Positions 1 to 12,900 of a DNA stretch of 44,350 nucleotides are shown piece after piece. Origin of the DNA: Saccoglossus kowalevskii (taxonomy: Eukaryota; Hemichordata; Enteropneusta; Harrimaniidae). The stretch lies in the NCBI RefSeq assembly GCF_000003605.2, contig NW_003123907.1:605912-650261 (forward strand), given 5' to 3'. Position numbers and translations under genes: made by a program. Under the pieces are notes generated by a model, which saw only the letters and a list, made by a program, of their open reading frames with translations, was not told the DNA's origin and ran no database searches. Within the stretch, counting starts at the first letter, position 1. Each line of letters opens with the position of its first letter.

Positions 1-122
1 CAATCGCTTTCATGTCAACCCAAGTCGTAATTATTTAGTTTCATGTCGAAATTACTTGGTGACATACCAGCCAGAATCGCAGTTACTTGGTTTTGTGCCG
101 GCCCAGTTCAGAATTACTCGAG
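1..122. repeat. Degenerate tandem repeat, unit about 31 bp, about 4 copies
   Basis: Four related segments follow one another, at roughly 8-38, 39-59 (shortened), 60-90 and 91-122. Each runs from a TTT(C/T)(A/G)TG-like start, through a CCCA/CCAG segment, to an AATTACTTGG-like end. The copies differ by many substitutions and one deletion, so the array is old. It reaches the left edge and may continue outside the window. Confidence 0.55.
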
Positions 123-3100
123 TTTTCAGATTTGAGAGACTGCTTAATGTCATAGCGGTCATAGTCTTGCACTGAATATACATCTCTTTAAGATTAGTAT
201 ATCATCTAGAACTAGATCCTACACAGTAAAATGTAAAGAGGAATCATGTACGCACGCCAATTATTCCGGGGCTGCCGCTACATGATACTGCACAGGCAAG
301 ATATAATATGGATATGAGCCATGACGATGAGCGCCGTGCCTATACGAGTAATGAAACACAACGGTCAAGATATCACACAAAGAATGCCAGTAATGCCAGC
401 TGTGCAATGCTGTAACGTTGCTAACGAAGCCGAGGAAAATATGAATGATCTGGGTACCAATGCTAACATGTCGTTCATGATAACGATGACGATTTTGTTA
501 TAATTTAGATTTTGTTTCTAAACTACTCTAAAAATGACTAGATTGCTTATGTTATGCCATAATAGATTACAACAAAATGATGTGATATGTTCATGTCAAT
601 GATGTGAGAGCAAATCGAGCTAACGTAAGAGATTATGACAGCCAGGTAGAAAAGACATCAGATAATGTATAAAGTACCCCTGTTTCTGGGATCGTTTTTC
701 GTCACTCAAAACTGTGTTATAGTCTAGAAAAAAAGATACGAGTCCAATTCAATCTGATGTTTGTTTGTTTTTCTACACCGCTTTTTCTCAAAACTCGTAC
801 CTGTAATTGCCAATAGAAGAGCGCATTGGACTGTGGGAAAATCAATGTTTATCAAGACAAATATCTCACATGCGCGGTGCGACGACCACCGCCTAGTACA
901 AAGACAGTACACTGTAAACACAAACATGATAAACAATAGTAGCTAAAACCAATAACAATTGCAAATAGTTAGTACGTAAAACACGTTTGAAAATTACTAA
1001 AATTTGGTCAAATGATTTTAAATGAGTTTATTTAATAGAGTAATCCTAGGTGTAGATGGACATTTATTTAATGAATGTAGTGATTTGTGTAACAATAATA
1101 AATGTAGAACATGTCTAAGGATTTGTAATGATTGCAAATTGAAATGTGTTTATAGAGATGAAATATCACGTGCTGACTTTTAAATGTTGCTTTTAGTGCA
1201 TAACCTTGTAAATGTGTGTTGAATACGACCAATCTTCATAATTATAAATCGCTGTTAACGGCACCACACTTGTACTAATATCTGCTAAACTATCTGCTAT
1301 TATCTTTATAAAGTCGTCGATTTTATTTGCAAAGTATGATTCGCATAAGTAACATGCTTTTTGGACACAATTAGTAAAGCAGTATTATGCGAGGTTTCAT
1401 AGTAATGATGAAAAACATTACAATCAAATATTCTATTTATTAAGTTCAATTTAAGATTATGTGTGTTATTTGCCATGCAGATTTACAAATAACAAAGTGT
1501 TCAATGCGACTGCGTGTTATGGGTAAGGCTGTTTGTACCCGGATTTATACTACTGATTTACCAGAACCTCCCCAGTGGAAAACGAACACGTTAACTGCTG
1601 TAACATCGACCAGCTAACAAAATTATAATCTTTTCCTGATGCGACCAGAGATCGTACATGTATTACACCGGTTTGAAATTTTGAGCTAATTTGCAAGGAT
1701 TGTTTTGGCCGACGATCACGGATGCCAACGTTAAATCATCTCATTAAAGTACATGCAAGTCGTATTTACGATATTCTACGAATCATGTAAAAATATAAGA
1801 CTGACATGAGTATTTGAGTATGACATGTATTTAACAACAGACAACGAAGACATGGTATAGTGGATTGAATTAATAATGCCCGAGAAGGCATAGATGTCTT
1901 CTTTAATCAGATAACTGTATACATACGCATCGTATTCTTTCAATTTTCATGAAGTCAATAAACGACCCTAATTTCCACAGATAAAATCTTCCATCTGAAG
2001 GGTGTTCAAGTGTTGCCACTTCATATAGACATACATAATGTTTGATTAACTTGACCTTAATAACAACAAATTTTCATCACAAATCACATGAAGCGAATAA
2101 CCCAATTACACGTCATTGTTTGAGTTTATTTCGTCAAAGGGATGGACGATATAGTAACCATTGCCACCATATATACGTTATTGCTAATCGAGTACAGATA
2201 CAAGAGGGTTCATATTATGAAAACAACTCTAGTGTTAATAATCTCGAAATGAATGTGAAATGAACGAGGTGTATATAGCGAATAATAATGGTCTGTAATG
2301 CTCATCGTAGCATTAACTTCTGAAAAAAAATCATTACTGAGTACAAATGCATTACTACAGTTCTATTATGAATAACACATTATTGACAAAAATACTTTTA
2401 CTTTTCACTAACATCAATATATATTGATTATTTTGGCGTCATAGAATGGACTTTAAATTAACGTAATCCGGATATGTACAGTTGACTGTTTTTGAAATCT
2501 CCTATTTTAAATTACTTTGTCGCCATGATTTGAATTGTTTCACTGGTACAAAGCACTGACATCAATTCTAACACACAGTCTGTTGTTGCACATGTCTTTA
2601 TTCATTATGTGTGTATATAGACATTGCAACATTTAAATGCAGCCCACGACATATTCTCTGTATTCTATATTGGGATGAGAAACCTCTGTGTGCGAAGCAG
2701 CGTAAGTGATGCCAATGAATTCGATGTAAATAGCAATCTAAGAGTTTAAAACAGCTTCTAGTAATTAAGTCATGGAGGTGAAAAAAAATACTTTTCGTTA
2801 GGTGGGGCTCGGCGAAATTTGACAGTGGCCAAGCGTCTGAAACCCGCTGGGGTATCCAACATTCATTCAAAGGCGCTATGTAGAAGGAAAAAGTGAAGTC
2901 ATCTCTAGATACCACTTTAAAAGGCTAAGTAATAGAAAGGTAATTCATTGACAGAAGAGGCGGATTGTTAAACGTCGTATCACTTGGCTTACTAATAAAG
3001 TCTCGTATCGCCGTAATGCCTCCTGTCGTAGAGGGTACAATTAGATGAAATGAAAAAGTTATGAACGGCAAGAAGTTGATCTGTCCAAATAAAGCTAGCT

Positions 3101-4596
3101 CTAATCTTAAAATGTGATTAACGTGTGGATATCATTTCAGGTAATGCGTCCACCCGCAAGCATGAATAGCGGTTCTACTGAAAACCCTAAAATAATCACC
3201 AGTTCTCAGTGTATAGTATTGCGCACGAGTAATTCGGTTTCTATGTCAATATCCATCCAATAAGCATGTCGTGGTTAAAAAAAACTATAGTGATTGGCTG
3301 CGGGGAATAGTAAATTTATTGTGTATGTGTCTATGTATACAATCGACGGATTATTCGAAATACATACCGTATGTTCGCAGTCGGCTGTTATAATCGTGGA
3401 TGACATCACTGTATATGGGCACATTTCGCATACTTTCGACTGTATCTTTACACACAGTAGTATACAAATATTATTCCATACAATTCGGGGAAGTTCAACT
3501 AGAATAGTGTAAGTCCTTTTATTATAATGAAGTACCGCAAGAGCTGAACTATTCTGCATATTCACTAGATAATTTGAATACCGGAATTATTTCCCTCGTG
3601 TTTCGATTACACATAGGTCAAATAAGATGACGTCAAACACTCAAGTAGATTGTATAGCATACAATACAGTAATATTGTTGCCATTACTAATAAATTATGA
3701 TCACGCTGTGTCCACCGTAAATATAACACACCCATTAAATATAGCAAGTCGAAATTACATAACTACGCAGAAACGCTCATAAAACAATTGAAATATTGCT
3801 GTCAGAAAGAAAGTTCCTTTGTCATTATGTATGACACAACCCTAGCCTACGTCCACATTGGCATTATCGATTCAAGAACGTTCTAAGTACTGGACGTGCA
3901 GTCCAGAATGTAAAGACTGTGCAAGTAATTTTCAAGTTGCCAAGGTGATTGCCATGATATGAGAAATGCACATCCAAATGTGAAATTAAATGCAAACGAG
4001 AAGCCACGAAAATGAGAGACGTCTTAATAATACCAACAACTAATAACCTAAGCTAGCTACACTAAGGCGTTTATGTACAGTCGATTGAGCTGAATGAAAT
4101 AGCCCGCTGAGTGGCATTACTACATGGATGGTTTGAAGTCCATGCTTCGTTGGAAGACAATATGAACAGTCATTTGAAAACATCACGCCAGCAGGCAAAG
4201 GGACAAAGGAAAACACGGTTCAATCAAAATATTAAATTTCTGGGACTGTCATGCCTTTTGTGTGGTGAATATCGCAAACGCATGGTCGTTGTGCTCTCCT
4301 TGTATACCTTAATAATATTTGTTCACATTCATTTGAATAATAAAATAGCTAATAATTAACGCAATGCTAATTTAAATTAGCAAATAGAACCTGGCCTTTT
4401 GATAGTCTAATATCACATGACATTGTTATACCTTGCCATGGAAATGTCAGCACCAATGACACACCTTCTAAATAGAAATACAACCAATTAACGCAATATA
4501 TCTTTATTCTTACTGTACGTTTGCAACAATCAGTGTCACCTCAATTTTCCACCGACCTGCGTCATATAGTTTGATTGGCAGTTACTGTGCTGTTAA
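123..4596. other. Intergenic, no gene recognised
   Basis: Open frames here are short (at most about 105 codons), lack protein-like composition and have no convincing splice partners. A perfect CRE octamer TGACGTCA lies at 3628-3635 and a perfect 18-bp AT-rich palindrome at 4365-4382. Bases 785-880 resemble 30106-30185 (see findings). I see no RNA gene or mobile-element coding sequence. Confidence 0.6.
4365..4382. repeat. Perfect 18-bp palindrome with back-to-back TAAT/ATTA cores
   Basis: TGCTAATTTAAATTAGCA equals its own reverse complement. It carries two inverted TAAT-type homeodomain core sequences about 420 bp upstream of the receptor start codon. Regulatory use is not shown; short AT palindromes also arise by chance. 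Confidence 0.4.
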
Positions 4597-4609
4597 CGCC
4601 CTCTACTGG
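4597..4609 (-). promoter_or_regulatory. CTCF-like core motif upstream of the receptor gene
   Basis: On the minus strand the bases read CCAGTAGAGGGCG, which fits the bilaterian CTCF core CCASYAGRKGGCR at all 13 positions. It lies about 190 bp upstream of the receptor start codon. The match is seen directly; occupancy and insulator function are inference. Confidence 0.35.
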
Positions 4610-4799
4610 GATCCACGATGTTTGTACAAGACAGGTCTCTATGTTGGAATCGCTCTCACTCATACAAAGTAGGCGTTGACTGTTGGGCGAAGAGTTAGTT
4701 TATATTCTGGGGATGTTCACCAATCTGCAGTCACCGAAAAAGCTCTGTATCTGAAATTCCTGTACTCTTGTCCTGCACACAGTGTGTATTTGTACAGGT

Positions 4800-6383
4800 A
4801 TGAAGATTAATCGAACTAGTTGGTTTTTCGTTAATGAAACCGTGTTGCCATTTTTCAACATCTCCAGCTTTAATGCCACAAGGAATGGAACTGGTAATTA
4901 CATCGATGGTTACTTGCCTTTATATGGACCCCTGGCTTTTTACTCCATATTAGCAGTGCTTTCAACTATTGTCCTGATCACCGTCGTGTCAAATTCGCTC
5001 ATCATTCTATCATTTATATACAACAAGAAACTTAGGAAATTGACAAACTATTTTTACATGAGTTTGGCCATTTCCGATTTATTGGCCGGACTGTTTGACA
5101 TGCCGTTAGGGGTTTGGGAGGTGTTGATGGGATACGAAGACTGGCGATTCGGTAAAACTTTATGCACAGCTTGGATGGTGTTGGACTACTGGATCTATAC
5201 TGCTTCGACGTACACTATGCTGGCAATCTGCATTGACCGATATTTCGCTATTTTACACGGTTTACGCTACAGAAGAATGCGTACAAATAGACTGATTAAT
5301 GGTATGATCATATCATGCTGGGTTACTGCATTCCTGGTAGAGGTTCCCGGATTGGTGTTATGGGAACCCCTGTCAGGTGTGAGTATCGTCGACTATTCGT
5401 ATTATTGTGATGTAGAATGGGCGGAGAATGAGACGTATGCTACAATAAACACACTACTCACGATGTTCATACCATTCTCTTTCATACTAATACTGTCATT
5501 TGCTATTTGGATCGCTCTACGGCATCGATCTAAAGCATTAAAGGGAAAAGACGGTGTGAATTTATTGGGTATAAGTGCAGCTTCGAGTATTTCAAAAAAA
5601 TGCACAGATACGCAAATCAAAGTACGTACCATCGACGTCGGTGTGCAGACATCTGAGTGTGAGCAGTTCGAACGTAGCAACAGGATTCAGTATTGTGACA
5701 AGTCGGTGTCAACTGCAGATCTAGAAACATTGTGTTTCACTCAAGAGCTGGGCTTAGGAAATGGCAATGTAAAGGGAATTGAAAACACTGGGTTCGTATT
5801 TGAACACGAGTTGATCGAGGGTGAAATACTCCCAACGGACTTTTCTCCTGAGCAAAGTACACCGTCTTCAAACGTGGAGTGCATCAAAGTCATTCGTATT
5901 CACGGCGAAATGAATGGTAATGACGAAACTACCAGAGAGGTTGAAGCAGACCAAGACAGAACCTCACACGCGCAAACACGTAAGAAATACGAAGACGTTT
6001 TGGGTTCAAAGCAGGCGAGCACAAAGCATCTTGAAAGACTGAACACTTTGAAGACAACATACCAGTCGAAGAACAGACGCGGCGCCGATATGAGTCGTCT
6101 TGCTGGTGATAAACGGGCTGTCATGTCCTTTGCCATTCTGCTGGGTACGTTTCTAGTGCTGTGGACGCCTTGGTTCGTCATCGCAACTCTAGAATCAGTT
6201 TGTGAGGAAACGTGTGTAATGGGAGATACGCTGTATTACATTGCATCATGGTTGATCTATGTTAACTCAATGATCAATCCTTTTATATACGTGTTTAGGG
6301 ACGCCGAATTTAAACGTACTATATCTGCTATTTTGTTGTGCTTCTGCTGCCGGAAAAAAAAAAATTTAGCGTGTTTTCAATAA
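4800..6383 (+). CDS. Intronless aminergic-type rhodopsin-class GPCR (muscarinic / histamine H3-like)
   Basis: This is a seven-transmembrane receptor of 527 residues on one exon. The frame is open from 4782, but the first ATG is at 4800. The N-terminus has five N-glycosylation sequons (N4, N12, N20, N25, N29). Class A landmarks are N65 (TM1), SLAISD with D93 (TM2), C122 and the amine-binding D129 with Y130 (TM3), DRY at 146-148, W174 (TM4), C203 (loop 2), P225 (TM5), LWTPW with W455 and P457 (TM6), W484, Y487 and NPFIY at 493-497 (TM7). The third intracellular loop is about 195 residues (about 241-437), as in muscarinic and H3 receptors. The tail ends in a CFCC cluster suited to palmitoylation. 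D129 implies a biogenic-amine or acetylcholine-like ligand. The muscarinic N6.52 and the H3/H4 E5.46 are both absent (F459 and T221 instead), so the ligand is unassigned. A pyrimidine-rich stretch ending TACAG just before the ATG could be a 3' splice site for a 5'-UTR intron. The run of 11 A's at 6354-6364 near the C-terminus is an indel risk. Confidence 0.93.
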   Translation: MKINRTSWFFVNETVLPFFNISSFNATRNGTGNYIDGYLPLYGPLAFYSILAVLSTIVLITVVSNSLIILSFIYNKKLRKLTNYFYMSLAISDLLAGLFDMPLGVWEVLMGYEDWRFGKTLCTAWMVLDYWIYTASTYTMLAICIDRYFAILHGLRYRRMRTNRLINGMIISCWVTAFLVEVPGLVLWEPLSGVSIVDYSYYCDVEWAENETYATINTLLTMFIPFSFILILSFAIWIALRHRSKALKGKDGVNLLGISAASSISKKCTDTQIKVRTIDVGVQTSECEQFERSNRIQYCDKSVSTADLETLCFTQELGLGNGNVKGIENTGFVFEHELIEGEILPTDFSPEQSTPSSNVECIKVIRIHGEMNGNDETTREVEADQDRTSHAQTRKKYEDVLGSKQASTKHLERLNTLKTTYQSKNRRGADMSRLAGDKRAVMSFAILLGTFLVLWTPWFVIATLESVCEETCVMGDTLYYIASWLIYVNSMINPFIYVFRDAEFKRTISAILLCFCCRKKKNLACFQ

Positions 6384-8947
6384 TACTACATTATTAGTTT
6401 CACGGTATATTACATACAATCTGGTAAACATAATGCATATTCAAGAAACAATCCAATGTAGAAACCATACGGGTAAGGGTTAAACTGTCGCTCATGTGTT
6501 TTTAATATTTAATTACATATGTACTCACCGTAGAGAGAAAAATCAAATACATTCTCGTGTTAGTCATTGTTGTAACCTTCCTCCATTGGCGTAGCTGTGA
6601 ATGTGCTCGTGATCGCAAGCAGTGCGTTAATCGAGAATATAGCCATGTTTGAATTCACTAAAACAATTACGTAGTATATTGTTTATATTCATATTGAATA
6701 TTTAACATTACAAACTTTAACATCACATTTGGAGCATTAATGTATAATTTTACTTAGTATCTACACTCATTCATCAAACTATTATATAACTGAATCCCAT
6801 TTGATAACCGCTTTCTTTTATTTGTGGTCAAATTAATTCTTTTTCATTTCGTCATATTTAATATACCCTAACCATTATAAACAGATTTAAGCAGTTACAA
6901 ATATAATAATTGAGTTTGTTGTTCTTACACTATAAACACTCAATATGACGGTTTGCTCGAAAGGTAATACGACTTATCTGCCTCAGTCTGTTATCAGTCT
7001 AGAAACAGATATGCATACGCTCAGGAAAGCTATTGGGACTACTTTAGCGTTTAAAAAAAATAGTGTTTAAATAATTAAGTGTGTAATTATGTATTTGCGT
7101 GGTTGGTTGGTTGTAAATTGCCATTTTCGCATGGGAATAGACAAACAAACGAGCGCTATATATATACACAGCGTGTGCTCCATTAGTTTGTAATAATCTG
7201 TTTGCATAACGGATTGTACGTAATCTACCATGCACGTAACACCTGTACAGTCTGGCCTCAGGACACTGTTTTGTTTTGCTTGTACTGTCTATATATCTTA
7301 CAAGTCACGGTTTCTATAGTATTATTAGTCGTGTTTCAGTCACGGTAATACTCCACTACGCCAGTACTCACTTCAGCGTGGTATCTGCGTACACTCGTTA
7401 AACTTCTAACGAGCTCTTGTCGATGGCAGACATAGTTGTTATTACAATATCAATATTGTATGTATGTATTTGTTACCCTGGCTTCAATTGTAGTTTTAAA
7501 AACAATCAAACAGTTTATATTAATTCTCTTGATGAATTTTAAATCCACTGTCTTTTGGTCACATGTAACAACAAATCAATAATATAAAATAGATTAATTA
7601 ATCTAGTAACGAGACAATAAAAAAAGGATCCTCGATCGATGGTTTGACTGTGTAAACAGGTCTTGCCGTTGCTATTATTGGCAATGCCTTTAGCCCTTCG
7701 TCAAATGTGAAAGTAAATTACAATGAGTATTGAAATATTGTGTACCTCAGTTGAATTTGAATCGAGATTGATTAGTTTTTTGTTATATATACTCGCGGCG
7801 GTTAGTAATTGGGGTCGCAGATGGCAACGATTAAAACATACATTGTTGCAATATACTTTCCCAGTACTATGAAAACAATGTTGGATTTCAGTTTCCAGTG
7901 AATTTGCAGGTACATGTAGATTAATGTGGTTCTATAACTAACTTTATTTGCAAATTCGTCGATACCGTTAGTTTGGCGAATCTGCTTCACAGCGCACCTA
8001 TTTTAAGCAGTACACACATTCGCATTCATTGAATGAATAAGGCATTACGCGAGTTTAGCATCTACATATCAGGCACCGGAATTCAATGCAATTCGAGTCA
8101 GTAAGTTTATCTTTTTAATAAAAATAAAAATCCTCGAAGGGTTTCCGTTATCTGAGGATTTGGCAGCTGTTCAATCGCAATACAATACATTCATATTGAC
8201 ATGACGTTTTTTTTTATTATCGCTGAATATATTTTTTGTAGATTTTATCTCCACAGTCCATTTTAGGTATTGCTGCATAATGTGTATATAATTCTCTGAG
8301 TTCTACATTCTAATGTATATACGGTATTTATTGAATACATGCTTTCGGTCGAGTTTGTTCGTGACACGGTCGATGTGTTGGGATTGAAGATGAGAAACTC
8401 TCCCAGGGATGGGGAAAACATGTGTAGTTTATCATTTTCTTCACTTTTTGCACTGTAACACTTTGTTTTGTTATTAATAAAACAGTTTCTTATACCATTG
8501 TCCTTGTAGTATATTATGTACACTGATTTCTTTCTTACCTTTTTCTTCATATTCATATTCATCGCATCAATTTCAATATTTTCTAACGACCAGCCCCTTA
8601 TATGCCCACTTTACTATTGGATTCATGACTTGAAACTTTTCCGTGGTCAATTTCTCATGTTACCCCGAGCGCACCTCATGTGAAAGACACACTGGCATAA
8701 AAGAAGATTCGCCAGCGCGGTCTGACGACGAGTGAACAAACCCGCTGGTTGTATCTATATTTGTTTTGACAATAGTATTATAAACTGGATAACAATCAGA
8801 CAACTAGGGGCGTTTACATTTGATGTTAACGTGTGAAACCATACATTGAAAGCACGATATCACGAGATGCGTTGGTCGTTCTGCTCCTCTCCATGGTTAC
8901 CTTACATTACCTGACAGCTTTGCTTTGCTCGACATCTTTTATTTGTA
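6384..8947. other. Intergenic between receptor and gene M, no gene recognised
   Basis: This is AT-rich sequence with short open frames only. A hairpin with 8-bp arms (AAATCCTC and GAGGATTT) lies at about 8128-8161. The receptor 3' UTR must begin here, but no AATAAA close to its stop codon is obvious. No RNA gene or transposon coding sequence is apparent. Confidence 0.55.
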
Positions 8948-8953
8948 TTTATT
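8948..8953 (-). terminator. Candidate polyadenylation signal of gene M
   Basis: The minus strand reads AATAAA about 70 bp downstream of the gene M stop codon, and a second AATAAA follows closely. The distance suits a short 3' UTR. Confidence 0.5.
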
Positions 8954-9024
8954 GTCATATGTCAATCTATAGAATTATACTTATATTAAAAAAATCAATT
9001 TACATAGTCTTATACATAAAAATG

Positions 9025-9957
9025 TTACAAATGTAAATGCTTGTTGCCAGAGTCTTTGTCGTCCCGTGGTGGCGTTGGGACAAATCTTACACTCTCTATG
9101 GCGACTCTTTGGTGTGGTCTTTTAAGTAGTCCCAAAGATGGCAAACATTTTTCAAGTACTGTCGGCTTCCCGATTACACCAAAATCACTACTTTTGTCAC
9201 GTGAAACCACAACTTTCGAACGTTTTCTTATTGCCGTTTTTACTTTTAGTACAGGTAAAAATGTTTGTTTTGTGGAAACTCTCGGAATAGTGTCAACAAT
9301 ATTGACAACTGGTTTTCTCCGACGCACAAAACGTTTCGATCGTTCGGCCATTGGAGGCGGGTGTGGCAAATGGTAGTACACCTTAGTGGGCGGGGGTTCA
9401 AGATTCGTTTTATTGATATGTTGAGAGGATCTCTGAGAATAACTAAAAATTGACACGGGGGATTTTGGGAGTTTTAATGCGGGAGCACCGATTACTATAA
9501 GGTCCCTGTATGGACTGGCAGTTAGCCGAGAATCTGATACAGAAACATTATCACTTGGAGAGTATTGCAATGTTAGTTCTTGAATATCCATATGGTGTTG
9601 AGATGAGAGAGATGACGCATTGCTCTCAGTTGATTGGCAACTTTTGATACTGCTTTGTGAAGTATACAATGCTTCGATATTGATTGATCCCAAACTTACG
9701 TCACTGTTATCGCTAAGGCGGTCTTCAAAGTCAGAATTACCTTCCAAGAATGTTAAGTGCTTGCGTATCATATCCCGCAGCTCGATCAGCGCCGGTAAAT
9801 GGTCTGCAACGTCGCCAACTAAAGAGGATACGGCCGGACGACTACCTAACTCGTTATCCGAGATTTCTTCAATCACGCGAATTAAATGAATAGCCTGGTC
9901 TTTGGGCAAATGATACATCCATCCTGTCTTGAGGTTTTCCCTTACGCACCCTTGAAG
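9025..9957 (-). CDS. Gene M exon 4, terminal exon of 310 codons plus stop
   Basis: The acceptor is CGATGTAG, phase 0 in. The exon opens with a helical segment (residues about 345-400, Leu, Ile and Glu rich), passes through a Ser-rich stretch with many Ser/Thr phosphorylation candidates, and ends in a basic region with RRRKP and Pro-rich motifs. It has no recognised domain and no similarity to the RBR part of gene P. Confidence 0.75.
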   Translation of the reverse strand, partial: LQGCVRENLKTGWMYHLPKDQAIHLIRVIEEISDNELGSRPAVSSLVGDVADHLPALIELRDMIRKHLTFLEGNSDFEDRLSDNSDVSLGSINIEALYTSQSSIKSCQSTESNASSLSSQHHMDIQELTLQYSPSDNVSVSDSRLTASPYRDLIVIGAPALKLPKSPVSIFSYSQRSSQHINKTNLEPPPTKVYYHLPHPPPMAERSKRFVRRRKPVVNIVDTIPRVSTKQTFLPVLKVKTAIRKRSKVVVSRDKSSDFGVIGKPTVLEKCLPSLGLLKRPHQRVAIESVRFVPTPPRDDKDSGNKHLHL

Positions 9958-12900
9958 CTACATCGGGGACATAAACATGAAGTGATTAGTCGTATCAGTA
10001 TATGAAACATGTCACAATGTGACAAAACTAAAGTTATGTCAGTTTCACTTTTGACTGAATTGGAAAGAATAGGTTTAATTCTGAGTATGTCTGTATGTCT
10101 TATCGTGAATGACCACGGACGTAAACATGCCAAGCAAATACGAGTCTCAAGATAATTGCGTTGCGTCCCTAATAAACTTGGCTATTAATAAACATGGTAA
10201 TCGAATACACAAATGGCGAACAGCACTGATATTCTGTTACAAGATAACTCTGCTCAAAAGATGGATAAAATGTAATCTCTGTTTACCCTGTATGGTGTGT
10301 CGTGCTCATGCTGATGTTTCGATCCAGTAATTACATCACATTTCAATAAGAGAATTACACTTCCTTCCCGTTCCTTGTGAAACCGCAAAGTTTTGTTATT
10401 ACCGCATCGATGGCATCTGAAAACGCTGCTCGACTGTAATGGACCCGGTGTTCTGCTGATTCCTGGTGAAAGCTGTGTGACAGAAAGGTCGTCGGGGTTA
10501 TTGAAGCATACGTGAATCTAATAGGATATTATGAGACATGATTTGACTACTATAACATTCCATTTTTCGTATAAAATTTGAAAGGATAAGATGCAAAGAT
10601 AATTTTGTTCCATGTATGTTTCGTTCTGATCGTTGATTAGACCTATTGAGGTGGTCTGAACCTTATATCAATAATATCTTCAGCCATGTCGTACTTTTTT
10701 TATTTATGCAAATGTGTTCGTTTTCAATAACACTGAGTACAATACGTGTTGTGATAAAATACATTTTGCCGAGCATTGGTGGCATAAATCGCTCTCTTGG
10801 CAACTGCCGTTGCTAGGATTGGTGATTTGCTGTTCTAGGAATGGAGTGATTACTGGTTTCTACCAAGAGGGATGACGTCATCCTCCTTTTCTTGTATGAC
10901 GTGACCCACCGCCTCTTCATATGACAATTTAATTTACCTGTGAGTAGTTCGTGGCATGTTTGCGTAATGATTTGGTATCTTTCTGTTGAACATGAATTTT
11001 CGTCATAAAAGTCAGCTTCTGTGGTTCGTCTTCGGCAGACCAGCCAAAATCTTCTTTCCAGAACCAGTCATCAGAGAATCCTTCATAGTATTCGGCAGCG
11101 TACCCGCCTTTCATCTCGTTTCTGTGGTAACCATTCCAGTAGTAATAATGCTTCTCTTTTTCTCCTTTACTCTTCTTTGCTTTCTTGGTTGACCCTCCCC
11201 CTGTTAATGAAACAAAATGAACTCCTTAGAATAATTATGACACTATCGGGGCACAATAACCATACTATGGAAATTACCATACATATTACTTTGATATGCG
11301 GAGCTCTTTATCAGTAAATAGAATTAGCAAACACGTTGAAATATAACTACTCCGTAAATCGCTGAGTTCAAATCTCCGTCTATCTCTTCGGAACTATTTA
11401 CTGGATTTATCCTATGTCCAATTGAGCTGACCTCAGATATGAACTGTCTATATCCCTTACAATAAACCGGACGCAGTGCGGCGTTTGTGTGTATGAACTT
11501 GACAAACAGTGATTGAATTTAGATATCATCTCTGTAAATTGGCAGCACAATACATGCAAATTGAATTGCAATAATATCGTTTCATGTACTTCAATATACT
11601 TTGATTTAATTGTGAATGAACTGCAGTTGATGAAATTATCTTAGTAGTACATACACATAATCACTGTGTATTTTGTCGGTCGAAACTGGAGTATTGCATT
11701 GCTCTGTTTTGAGAATATATTTACATACTGGCTAATTTGATAAGTACTTAATCATATGTTATCCGTAAGACTGTAGAGGTGACGAGTAATCAGTATATGC
11801 ACGGTATTCGCTGGAGATAACAAACAAACCCTGTAGTGTAATATCGGGGGATCTTTACTCACTTTTATATCTGGATTTATGATGTATTTCCTTGTACGCC
11901 GGGTATGTCGTCTTCTCCCGACCATAGAACACATCGTAAACAAGTTCTGCTACAACCTCACCACTAACAACTGAAAATATGTCATTTTTGTCTTCAACCG
12001 TCGACGGGCTTCCTTTCAAATTATTACATTGCTTTTTACGATTGCGTCGATGGTTCGGCTTCTTTCTGAGGTCATCTTTGAAAGAGTATTTACGTGATGC
12101 TGGTATTTTTATTGCTTTGTCTGTGTGGGTTTCGGAAATTTGTATGCAGTCTGCCTTCTCTCTTAACAACTCAGTGGTTTCGTGCTCGATCAAAGTAACT
12201 TTCACATCGTCCACTGAATGTAGATCGAAGTCTCTCACGCAAGAAGCGAACTCTCTGATTTTTTGCTGTGAGCAAATATATTGCTGTAATATCTCAGAGA
12301 GTAACCACCTTTTTTTCTTATTTAAACTGAATTTCAAATAGCCACCGTATTGTTGTTGATCACTCAAAAGTTGTGTATTACCTGGCAGGGGAAAAGACGT
12401 CAGTTAATATAATTGAATTAGGGTAATCTGAGATGGTAGTGATTATCTTGGGGCAGTAAAAATAGAAAAACTGAACACACACATGCAACTTTTAAGAGGC
12501 ATTAAAGTCAATACCATAACAACTTATGTTCCAAGCACAATGGGACATACCGAAGCCTCGTGAAAGCCTCAATAAGTAAACTTGTCAATTGGCATTTATT
12601 GTGTCAGTGTGGTACGTACAACTAATGGGTTGTATTGACAACTGCATGCACTGACTATACATCACAGATCTCTTCACCAACAAGACAATGAAGAGGTACG
12701 CTAACGACCACAGAAAGCATGTAATTAGGAATCACATTAGTTTGCCATCTGAATCAAATAAATGTGCAACAATTCGCGCACCATTAGTTACGCGTCTATC
12801 TTCGCACGCGTCTATATTTGTTGTGGAAACGAGTGTGAAATTCATGTTGCCATTGTCCCGTTGTCCCTTCTCTCAGTCTTGTAAAATGTATTGTTTGTAC

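Noticed and set aside
2598-2915. A 105-codon minus-strand frame
   Set aside because: No domain, splice support or conserved composition. Chance length.
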